Below the pieces are notes generated by a model that was not told the DNA's origin, did not search any database, and saw only the letters and a program-made list of their open reading frames with translations. Of a stretch of 64,000 nt of DNA, positions 33,586 through 43,653 are shown piece after piece. Positions within the stretch are counted from its first letter, which is position 1, and every line of letters starts with the position of its first letter. The stretch spans positions 22,919,666-22,983,665 of the forward strand of contig CM038919.1 of assembly GCA_021904315.1 (NCBI GenBank). Direction: 5' to 3'. This DNA is from Sphagnum magellanicum. Its lineage: Eukaryota; Streptophyta; Sphagnopsida; Sphagnales; Sphagnaceae. The position numbers were made by a program, and so were the translations under genes.

Positions 33586-35280
33586 TGTGAAATCAAAATT
33601 CACTTGTAATGTCAGATTGCAGCCCAATTCAAGTCCACAACTGTCAGGCAGCTGAAGCCATTAGCTCAATCACAATCTCTGTATAAGGATTTCAGACCTA
33701 ACATGACCATGTTTTCACTCTATTGAGGCTGCAGCAGTCGTCTGATTGACGATCATTGAAAGCATCAACGACATAGACTATATTTTTGACAAAAATCCTC
33801 ATTTTGAGATCTTGAATCGCTGGTCAGTCAATTCCCGCAGATCCTCATGCGACATAGAAGCTGCTGAGAAACCCTAATCCATCGGAGATCTTACTCATAC
33901 TCAGTGCTCCTCGAAAAAGCATTTGTGAGTGAGTTTGACTTCATTCAGCTCGGTATCCGGGAGAGCAACTTGGGGATGCGGAATCAAATTGGCAGAACAG
34001 ACATTGATTGGAAGACACACCGTGACGACACTCCGAAGGTCTGATTTCAGACAGGTTCCGCAGAAGAAAAATGAAGTGCAAGAAATGGATGAAGGAACAG
34101 TATTGGAAGTGTACCGACTGGTGAAATTGCCCGCAGAGTCCGAGCATATTGCACAATTGGAGTGAAATAACCACGTAGCCGCATGTCGCTTCTCTAGAGT
34201 ACGCAACGACAATCCCTCTCTATGTGTCTCTGTGTCTCTGGGACTAATTAATTCCTCGCGAACCTATGCATGTGGTGAAACTGCGTGCCGCCTTGACCTC
34301 CGCAGTTCCGAGAGATGCGATATCGATGGACTTAAGGAGGAAACAAAGAGGAGAAAGCCGCTGCAACACAATCGGGTACCCAGCCAGCTATCGCCAGTTC
34401 TAGCGGTAACGAGTTTCGGGTTTTTATTGCACCGGAAGCCGACTGGAAGCTTATTGCATCCGCTTCGACCTGCATGCGTTGTGCGAGAGATTCGACTCCT
34501 TCGTTGTGTAGATAATGAAACACTAGGGGGAGGGAGATTTTGCGTTAAGGAAGTGTATTTCCTACGAAGCATGAAGGTCGAGACGAATTCTTAGCCAATG
34601 ACGCAATGTTCTCGTCACTCTCCACATGGCAAAACGAAAGGCCATGCTCCTCGATCACTTACCTGTCAAGAGCTCGCTTTGCAAATGGAAGAAAGAAAAC
34701 GCAGACTAGGGTTTTTGACGTTTTGAGCTTGAACTAGCAGACTGAAAACACCAACCTGATACAAGTGTTTTCAAAACCTAATTTAACCCAGGGAATGTTA
34801 AGTTTGAATTCAAAGACCCATGACTTAGGGTGATGAATTTATAGTATTTAGAAGCAACCAGATTTTTTTTAGGATTTTTTCCATGGTACCAAAGCCTGGC
34901 AGGCTTGGTCTTGGTCTTGTTTTCACCCCCCTGGTTTGCCAGCTGAGGCACACAGTAGAGCCACCAAGGCCACTTTCCCAGAATCCTTAAAGAAGCAGTA
35001 GTTCTGGTAACAATTTTTTTCTTAAAACTGGTCATCGATTTTAACAGTATAAAGTCTCAACTTCCACTCAGTATCCCCAAAAAACTCTCTACATTACAGC
35101 AAAGAAGCACCAGAGCTAAGTGCTACAAATGGCAGAGGCATCAATCCAAAACTCCAGGTTGGCTCCATGGCCACCTTTTCAGTGGCACCAGAACTGATAG
35201 GGCTGTTGCACTTTGACCGAGTTACAATACCACTAGATATGCTACAAACAAAAAACTTGTTATAGTGATTGACAAGACAA
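33586..35280. other. promoter side of enoyl-CoA hydratase and intergenic
   Basis: The first ~1 kb (to about 34.6 kb) is CpG richer and fits the minus-strand gene's promoter. Overlapping open frames on both strands at 34232-34594 and 33901-34212 come from this composition and show no motif. From 34.7 to 35.28 kb nothing was recognised. Confidence 0.4.
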
Positions 35281-35284
35281 GCCT

Positions 35285-36790
35285 ACCGGCATCACCACAA
35301 GTCCATGCCACCCTCAAAGTGATGAAAGAAATTTTCATCCCTCACCTTGATTGCTCTACCAACTATTTTTTGAGATGAACTTTGTGGAAGTGTGGCAATC
35401 CTCACAAACTCACAGATTTTCTCTTATGGGAAGAGGAGTACCAGGAGTTGTGTTGATGAGCCCAAATGCAATAGCCAGTTTCTTGCTATGGTGACACAAA
35501 TGAAACACCTTTTCTTTGGCCTCCACATCATGTAGAAAAAAATTAGTATAAGGCACATACACTACATCATGCCGTAGGCCTGACAATCTCTGCAGTTCTG
35601 CACAGATTTCAATATCTGAGGGTGGTCCTGATCATCTACTACAAACATATGCACCTCATTCTTCACTTCAATCTCGGTTTGACCTGGATGTTTCTTCACA
35701 CCTCTTGCCTTCCTTTGCTATTCAACATTCTCACAGAGATGCCTATTGCCACCAGCAGCATAAATACTTAATAGCAGCACATAATGAGCAGCATTTTCAG
35801 CCAATTCAAGAATTCATTTAGCAATGCATTCTCCAATCTCTACATTACCATGAATTCTGCAAACGCTGAGCAAAGCCATCCACAGAGCCACATGTGGTTT
35901 CCAGGGCAGTGTGTTGATCATATTCTCCACCTTTCATGGCCAACACAGCCAAGAAGGTCAATCATGCAAGTATAATTTTCCAATTTTGAAGAAATTGTAT
36001 ACACTGTGATCATTGAAGCGCATGCTTTCATCCACCAAACTTGCATGGCTACAAGCTAATCAAATACAAGACAAACAAAAGTGATATCATCCGGCTGGAC
36101 ACCTTCACACATCCATTCAAAATGTTTAAGAGCTTCCTTACCTTGCCCCATCCATGGCACATCCTCCAAGTATAGCAGTCCAACTGATCACATCTCAAGA
36201 TGATGTCTTGTAGAACACTCTCCAAGCATCCTCTGTGCTACCACATTTAGAAATACATGCCAACCAACTTTTCCCCACAAAGACATCAGGCTCACAATCA
36301 CTTTGATTGATCCACTCATGAACACATCTGCCCTCTTCAAGCACCACTTATGGTGGCACATGCATTCAGCACCCCCATAAAAGGAATAGAGATTGGGAGC
36401 ACACCTTGTTGCATTTGTTGAAATAGTTCCAGTTCCTTCTGCCCACAATTCACATGTCCCAATATCATGGCCATCCAAGTAGTCACATTTTGAGATGGCA
36501 TCTTGTTGAACACCCTCCAAGCATCCTCCATGCTCCCACATTTTGCATAATGTCAAGCAAGGTACTCCCCACCAAGACATCAGACTCACAACCACTTTGA
36601 ATGGGCTGTTCACAAACAATCCTGCCCTCTGCAAGTGCTCCTAAACCAGCACATGTGTTAATCACCTGAACAAACATGAATTTGTCATGACTCATTCCTT
36701 CTTGTCACATTTGTTGGGAAAGCCACCTTCTCAGGTTGGCCATCCTTCACATATTTTGTAAGCTTACGATTCCATGCAAAAATGTTCAAT
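35285..36790 (-). pseudogene. PPR protein pseudogene, E/DYW subclass
   Basis: Broken frames on the minus strand read as successive PPR repeats. These are KYVKDGQPEK (about 36750), FVQVINTCAGLGALAEGR and SGCESDVLVGSTLLD (36690-36550), MEDAWRVFNKMPSQNVTTW and AMILGHVNCGQKELELFQQM (36530-36410), then EEGRCVHEWINQSDCEPDVF and GSTEDAWRVFYK. The E region and DYW deaminase end follow toward 35285: EIEVKNEVHMFVVDDQDHPQ, NWLLHLGSSTQL in a shifted frame (normally LAIAFGLINT), and KIVGRAIKVRDENFFHHFEG with a degraded final DYW. DYW proteins edit C to U in organelle RNA. Many frameshifts and stops show it is dead. No introns are evident, as usual for this family. Confidence 0.85.
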
Positions 36791-36799
36791 TGGACTGTG

Positions 36800-37900
36800 C
36801 CTGGTGCCATTGCAGCCATCTCTACCTCCACCCATCAGAAGTTTCATCAGTCCTCAAGCCAGAATGCTTCCCATGTCTTCTTATGTATGAAATCTGGACA
36901 CCTTTCATTTATCTACAACCAAAAATCCAGATCAAGCCCATCAGCCATGTTTTCTCCACATCCCAGGTTTAAATGGTAGCAGAATGAACCAAGGGGCAGG
37001 CATTGCCTTGTGCAAAACTCCCCCACACCAGGTGGATGAAAGTGTGGCACCATATGAATGTGAGGGCCTGCTGATTCAGGACAATTCATTCATTACACCA
37101 GGTGCCAGGACATTACCCTACACATAAGAACAAAGAAAAGCCATATTGACCTTCTTGATCAACATATTGCATATTGCATTCTCCAGCCTATTACTACTAC
37201 TCCACCAGTGCAAAGGACCTGAAAAGAATTTTTGCCAAGATTTTGACTGCAACAGAATAACAAGCTTAGAATAGCAAGCTTAGCAAGCTCAGAGAAGTGA
37301 TTGAACGTCAATCTTGTTAGAGTTGTTCACATGTCAATGGAGCCATAGCTCTTGTTGGTGTCAATCTTGTTGTGTCAAAGTTTAGACAAGCTTAACGTTC
37401 AATTACCTTCTCTGATCTGTGATCCTACAGTTGCAAAGGATCCAAAAAGACTCCTGCCCCAGTCTCCCTCTCTAACCTCAAGAAACAGCAGGAAAACGTC
37501 CTTTCATTCAAATCATGTAGTTTGATCACATAGAAGCCATGATGAGGTATTGCATCTTGAGAAGATTGTGTCGAATCTTTCAAGTTGAATTGGAAGATAA
37601 CATTGTTATCAGGCCAAGGTTTTCCCGGCAAACAAAACACACGTACTGTGAGAAGAAGGCAGTAGACAGAGAGGAACAACACAAAAAGCTTACAATTGCA
37701 GTTATCTCTGAGTGTCGCCTCTGTTTCTATTCGGGGTGCTCTGGGAAGAAGTGCGGTGTATTGCAAAAGTTGCTGACGAATAAAGTGCAATTGCGGGTGC
37801 ACACAGACACGTAGCGACAAGCTCCTCCTAGTCGACCTCCCAGTTATCCATGTGGTGGTGGAGCTGCTGCTGCTTTTGTGGTCTAGAAAAGAGTTAGATC
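36800..37900. other. intergenic, possible upstream remnant of the PPR pseudogene
   Basis: The first 200 bases may hold further decayed PPR sequence (minus strand). The rest has open frames without motifs; the minus frame 37425-37919 (164 codons) has a leucine-rich segment but no recognisable family. Confidence 0.3.
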
Positions 37901-37904
37901 TTAC

Positions 37905-38097
37905 ACATGGCAATCGCACAAAATACTTGGCAATTGCTCTTGCTCCTCACTATCTCAGAGCTTCCCGAAGTAGACCCAAATGTAATTCCCTCTCGATCGG
38001 CCATCCGAAATCCACCCAGATTCACGCTGTCTTCCACCACCACCTGTGCGTCTCTTGGTGGCACAATACCAGATTGGACCTCATTTTGAGGATCCAT
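37905..38097 (-). CDS. possible first exon of an unidentified gene
   Basis: A minus-strand ATG (38095-38097) opens 64 codons beginning MDPQNEVQSGIVPPRDAQVV and ending SEIVRSKSNCQVFCAIAM, directly followed by a strong donor (ATGT/GTAAGATC). The surrounding 37.6-38.3 kb is CpG richer than its neighbours, as expected for a promoter. The hydrophilic start followed by a turn into hydrophobic residues would suit a membrane carrier N-terminus, but no family is recognised. No second exon was found to the left, where only the PPR pseudogene lies. Confidence 0.3.
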
Positions 38098-38199
38098 CAG
38101 CTTGCAGTCGCGCTAAAACCCTCGAGAAACCCTAACAAGCTGGAGCACCTGTCATATGTTGCAACTATTTGGTAGTGGGATTGTGTTGTCGCGGCTGCC

Positions 38200-40555
38200 C
38201 AATTTTCTGTAGGGTAAAAGGGGCAGCCCTAACAGTATTTCGCACCTCCAGTGTGCATTCTGTAATTTCTCCCCCATCCGATGAACCTGAAAAGATGCAC
38301 TGTACAAAAGTGACAGACTATTTAACTCTCACCATTTGGGCCAATCATTGTAGTTGGCCAATGAGAAACAGTCATTTCCTGCTACAGGTGCTCTTGCAAG
38401 GCACTGCCAACATGTGCATTTTTACCAGCCCAAAGAAGATTGACACCGTAAATATTCATCTAGAAAGTATTGTGAAGGCAAATGTACTGCTGCCGTTGGG
38501 CATGCTCTGAGGACCAGTACCAACCCATCCTTTCTTTTTTAAACCTAAACCAACGGGTAAGGGCTGGGTACATGTGCACCCTTGACCAGAGGTCCTTGAG
38601 CCGGTTCTCACCTTTGACCCTTCACTTCGATTCTCAAGAATTGTAAAAACTGGTTTTGACCCTGAATTGGGGTTCTAAAATATCCCTACACTATGGCTCT
38701 CTGCCAGTTCTTTCATGAAAATGGGCTGTTCTTTGAAAAATTTCAATGACTTGAAATCTAAGGTTCTTTTTACACTGAAAATATTCAAGAATTGCAACTG
38801 AAGATTTTGTGATTCTGAAAGTTTTCAAAAGACTGGTATGGAAGGTTTCTTGATTTCTAAAATTAAAAAATTAAAAACTGGATGTTATTAACAAAATCAA
38901 AGAATTACACCACACAGGTAATGAGAATGAGGGTGTTCTGAGATTGAAGGACCTGTGCAAGGTGGGATCACCGTGACTTGACTGGACTGGAATTTCCAAA
39001 ACAACACCTTTCAAGGTCCTTACCCCACTTAAATTCCTAAGACAAACCGTACAAAGTCCTAAAGAACTGGTAGAATTTTAATTTTATAAAAATAGACAGC
39101 TCTGATTTATTGAACAGGAGATCAGGAAGCACCTTGCATGTAAGGTGCCATCCTCTGGTGAGGTAAAAGTTTCCCTGAGTGTAAGGTACCCTCCACACAC
39201 ACTAGAAATTTTCTAGCAATGCATTACATAGGTCACACGCAGTGTTTCTTTTTGAGCAAAAATTCACTTTTTCTTACTGGCTGTGGGGCTCCACAAGAAC
39301 CTCTGAGGGAAAAAAACTTTTTTTTGGGACAGATTCCCAAGACAGTGATGAGTTTTGGCCATCCATTTACCACGATGGAATCTCAATGGCCAGTTGAGCT
39401 GTCGCACATACACAAATCAACTGACATTAGGGTTTTGCTGGATGATGAGCATCTAGCTGTCCACTTCGCATGCCAACTTATTCCCAAGGGCTCCATGTCA
39501 CTTCATGGTTTTGATTGTGTTTGACAACTAGGCACTAATAGGTACTAGGTTGTAGTAGGTAACTAGTAACTAGGTAGGAGGTAGGTACTAAGTACTAGGT
39601 ATTGTGAATTGTGTAGTCATTGACTCATTAGTGAGTGGTCATTAAAACTTGAATAGTTGGTGATTGAACAATAAGTCAATGACCAAACATTCAAAGCTCG
39701 AAACCCTAAATTTTGACAGCCATCTATGGCCCACATCTTGCAAATCGTGAGTGCTAATTCCAAGTCTTGACTTGTAATGTTTTTTCTCTTCATCTTATGT
39801 TGCTCAATGTTAGTAGATGCAACTTGCAACTTGTAACATTCAAGATCCATCATTCAAGGATGAAAATTTAAGTCGTTTAAAATACAATAGGTATGATGGT
39901 CATTGATGAACATTAAACAAGGATCCAAGAGATCTTCATCTTCATTCTCAGAGATTCACATTGCAGGTTTGCAAAAGCTTAAAATTTATTTGTTACACTC
40001 ATCTACCATCTATGTAGTACGAAATGGCAAGTGGTGGAGTTGCACAATGCGGATTTCTTGAACCATTTAACATTGACATGAACAAGGTTGATCAACAAAG
40101 CTTGAACATCAATGGGGCCTAGGCTTGATTGGCAAAGCTTGAAACTTGAATCATAAGTAATGATTCTTGGTGTTGCAACATTAAGACTTGGGAATTGGGA
40201 TACCATGGTGTTCAATCTTTAAAAGCTCACCACTCCACCTTGAAATGTAGTCTTGAAAGCTTTTAAGACCCTGCCTTCTAAATTATTTTTTCTATGCGTT
40301 TTGTGTGCATTATACAATCAACACTAAATTAGTGAATCATCCATGTTTATGTTTCAAAAATTGAAATTCAAATTGGTTTGAACTTTGAATTCAAGGTTAT
40401 AACTTGTGTGTGTGATTTTTTCATTCCGGAGTTTGTGTGATTTTGCCACTTACTGTGAGGAGCCTCCTCTCTGACCAGGAGAAGCCTGGCCAATAATTAC
40501 CTGTTTGGTACAGTGGCTTTCTCTTCCATTGTTTCCCATGGCCATCACCAGGCCT
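38200..40555. other. intergenic, no recognised gene
   Basis: No supported gene. A dispersed repeat fragment lies near 39120-39230 (TGTAAGGT, CCCTCCACACACACT, AATTTTCT). At 39520-39610 there is a low-complexity stretch of GGTACTAGGTAG-like steps. Open frames such as 38169-38510 (+) have no motifs. Confidence 0.4.
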
Positions 40556-40560
40556 TAAGG

Positions 40561-41450
40561 TATGATCCGGGCATTACGAGTGTAATGCCCATGGCTGTTG
40601 GCTGTTTGACCAGGAAAAATACATTATAGTGCCTTGCTGTTTTCCCGCGATGCCTGACTATTTTTGTTGACTTATTTCACTTTTTGTTACTTTTTGTTAC
40701 TTTTTTTTACTGGTCGTAAGTTTTGTAAGTTACTTTTTATTGCTGAAAGGGGTAAGTTTTGTTACTTTTTGTTACTTTTTTACTGGTTGTAACTTTGATC
40801 AATTACTTTTTATTATTGAGAAGGGCCAGGGTGAAGGGTTCTATTCATTGTGCAAGGGGGGAACTTGAAAGGGTGTAGGTTGATTTTTTTCTTATTTGTT
40901 TTACTGTGAAGGGGAGGGGGGTGGAAGTTAATATTTTTTTTTTTCCCCAGATGTATGAAAAGGTGGAAGGAGGAGAGGGGAAAGGGGTACTTAGGTTTCT
41001 AAAAATGTTTTTTTCGAGGGAAGGGTTCACTGGGGGTTATTTTTTTTTACAAATTCACTATGGGATGGGGGAAAGGGTGCACCGAGGGGAAAGGGTGTAG
41101 GTTGATTTTTTTTTTTTATTTTTTTTTACTGTTGAAGGTGAGGGGGGTGGAGGTTAATTTTTTTTTTTTCTTCATTTGACCTGTGGAAGGAGGAAAGGAA
41201 AGGGAAAGGGATGATTTTTTTTTTAATTTTGTTTTTCCATTGTGGAGTGGCTAGGGACAGGGGGAACTTGAAAGGGTTTTTTTTATAAATATGTTGAAGG
41301 GGGATGGGAGGGAGTTTATTTTCTATGTTGAAAAAGGATGAAAGGGGGTTTTTTTTTTCTATGTTGAAAAGGGATGGGAGGGAGTTTTTTTTTTCTATGT
41401 TGAAAAGGGATGAGAGGGGTTTTTTTTTTTACAAGTTCATGGGGGGGTGG
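40561..41450 (+). repeat. dispersed repeat family 'CTATACATATGATC', copy a
   Basis: The head TATGATCCGGGCATTACGAG contains a small hairpin (GCATTAC GAGT GTAATGC). Then come three iterations of a (T/G)GCC..GGCTGTTT module and blocks of TTTTTGTTAC with TTACTTTTTA. The long tail alternates T runs with G-rich GGAGGGGGGTGG and AAAGGGTG(C/T)A. The tail repeats itself to about 41450. Confidence 0.65.
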
Positions 41451-41837
41451 GTTAAGGTTGGTTTAATTAATTAAATCTAAGCTAAAATAAAATAAACTTA
41501 ATTAAACTAACCTAAACTTTGATATCCAGGACGTGACAATGTATAATGTTTCAAAGCTTCAAGCCCAATATCTGATCCTTAAGAGAAATACATAGCTACA
41601 TCTGTGAAATATGTAACTTTTTGCCAGTGAAACAAGTGAGCTCTATTACGATTTTTGTTAAAGTCTCATTACACTTTGGTTGCACCTCACTGCCAACTAA
41701 TTCAGATTTATTCTTTTCATGGTGTTGTGGCAAATGTTTGATGCCAAGTGCAAATTAGATGGCAGATTGGGGGAACCCCTAATCTAAAAGGCGCGTACAT
41801 AATACAACCCCAGAACAATTCAACAGCAGTTTTGGGC

Positions 41838-41902
41838 TATATATTGATGAAATTCCTGATTAATGCCCAGTAGGTACTAATCAGGTATTTCATCAATATA
41901 TA
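41838..41902. other. near-perfect 25-bp inverted repeat with 15-nt loop
   Basis: TATATATTGATGAAATTCCT (first 20 of 25 bases, 41838-41862) pairs with 41878-41902 with a single mismatch (T/T opposite), around ATGCCCAGTAGGTAC. Length suits a small hairpin or the core of a deleted inverted-repeat element. No flanking duplication was noticed. Confidence 0.65.
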
Positions 41903-42029
41903 CAAATAATGTCTATATCAATCCAGTGTTTTCTTTTTTTTCCAAGTGTTTCTAAGTCCTTAAATTGACGAGGCAAAAAGCATTGCATTCAACTAGTCTA
42001 AAACGAATTTGGTTTGGAAGTTTTTCAAG

Positions 42030-42350
42030 CCTATACATATGATCTGGCCACTACGCCCGCAGGGACAGGGGTTGGGGGCTATTTGACCACCAAAAAGGGT
42101 GCGCAGGGAAGGGCTATTTTTATGTAGTGAGGGCCTGTTTTTGTTGATTTTTTTCATTTTTTGTTACTTTTTTTATTACTTGTAACTTTTATAAGTTACT
42201 TTTTACTATTGAAACAGGGGTAAGGTTTGTTACTTTTTGTTATTTTTTTACTGTTTATAACTTTCATAAATTACTTTTTACTGTTGAGAAGGGCCAGGGT
42301 ATATATTTTATTCATTGTGCGAGGGGGGAAAAGGTGCAACTTGATTTTTT
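42030..42350 (+). repeat. dispersed repeat family, copy b
   Basis: Begins CCTATACATATGATCTGGCC, followed by ACTACGCCCGCAGGGAC, GGGGGCTATTTGACCACC, T-rich TTTTTTGTTAC blocks and GAGAAGGGCCAGGGT, then the start of the G-rich tail (GCGAGGGGGGAAAAGG). Confidence 0.7.
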
Positions 42351-42359
42351 GAGAATCGA

Positions 42360-43650
42360 AAGTGAACACCTCCTGAACGCTAATTAGCCCGTACAAATTG
42401 CGAACAGTCTGTAATGCCATGTAGCCCACGCCAATTGGCCCGTACAGACCGTGATCATCACTGATCGAGCAGTCTGTAATGCCATACAACCGGTCAGGAG
42501 GTGTGCATCCACGATAAATAAAAAACATGCCACACTTTGCAAAAAAGAACACACTAAAAAGGGGAGAGTTGGATGATCAAGCAAACCCAACCTTCCCTCA
42601 GGAACACGGGGTTGACAAATACGGAGGTCACATACCAAGCACTGCTGAAGAAGCTATGGGATCATCAAATGCCCAACCCTACTTCTCCTCACGGGTTCGA
42701 ATGGGTCCTTGGACAACAGAGGAGGAAGAAGAAGAGCAGGCCAGATTCACTCTTATAATAATACTTTAGTGTAGCTTCACCTCGGTCTCTGTTTTCACAT
42801 AATCCTGGTGAAGCCACCTTCACCAGTGTCACCAGAGACTTTCAACAAAGTTATAGGTAGTACTGAAAAAGTCCCAAAAAGAGGGAGGGCAGAAACAACT
42901 CACATTTCCCCTAAAACCTCAAGCTCATCTTGATATCTCACCGACTGTTGTCCTCCCTCGACTACCAGCCAGTTCAACTATTTGAAATGAGCAAATAAAG
43001 CCTGCACATCTACTTTCGTTAATAGCTAAATTTGAACTTGAGCAATCAATGTTCTGCAGGTCAAGATGCCTTACAAATGCATTTCTCCAATGCAACCACA
43101 AGTGGGAAGCATTGCTCACATACACCCTCGACACTATGCAAACTTACTATGCAAACTTCTCTCAGCTCCACAAGCATATGGTAGGAACTGACAGGAAACT
43201 CAAAAGAAATCGAACAGCTAGATGGGAATGTTGTACCATCCTACCTGTCTCTCAAGTAGAGCATCTCCTTATGTATTGACCCCACAACCTCCTCCAACCG
43301 CCTGGGCTGAATAGAATTTATCGAGAGAATAGAATTCATCATGAGGAGTTCCAACACCATATCTTTTCCTGCCTTTTAGACTAAGAGAAATGTCATTTTT
43401 TCATGTCATGAAATGGCCGCCATCTAGAGCAAGGACCTGATGAAGAGCAAAGCCGGATTAAACTGCCAAAAAATTCCAGCAGGTACCGGCATAGTAATGC
43501 AATAAGAATGAACACTACTGCAAACCACATAACAATTTTCCAAGCATTCAACAGAAATCCAAAGATTTAGATATAGAGGATGTTCTCCACAGGGGTTAAG
43601 CAAACTCCAAGTAAAATTGTAGACAGCACAAAAGGAGTTCATGGATCCCT
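42360..43650. other. 3' flank of the GBA2-like exons; last exon not found
   Basis: The final GH116 exon expected downstream (minus strand) was not found here or further left by eye. A + frame at 42527-42769 contains GPWTTEEEEEEQ, only superficially MYB-like. No other gene is supported. Confidence 0.4.
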
Positions 43651-43653
43651 TAC

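Noticed and set aside
42527..42769. GPWTTEEEEEEQ resembling a MYB repeat start
   Set aside because: After GPWT-EE the glutamate run does not continue into the helix-turn-helix spacing of tryptophans; no second repeat.
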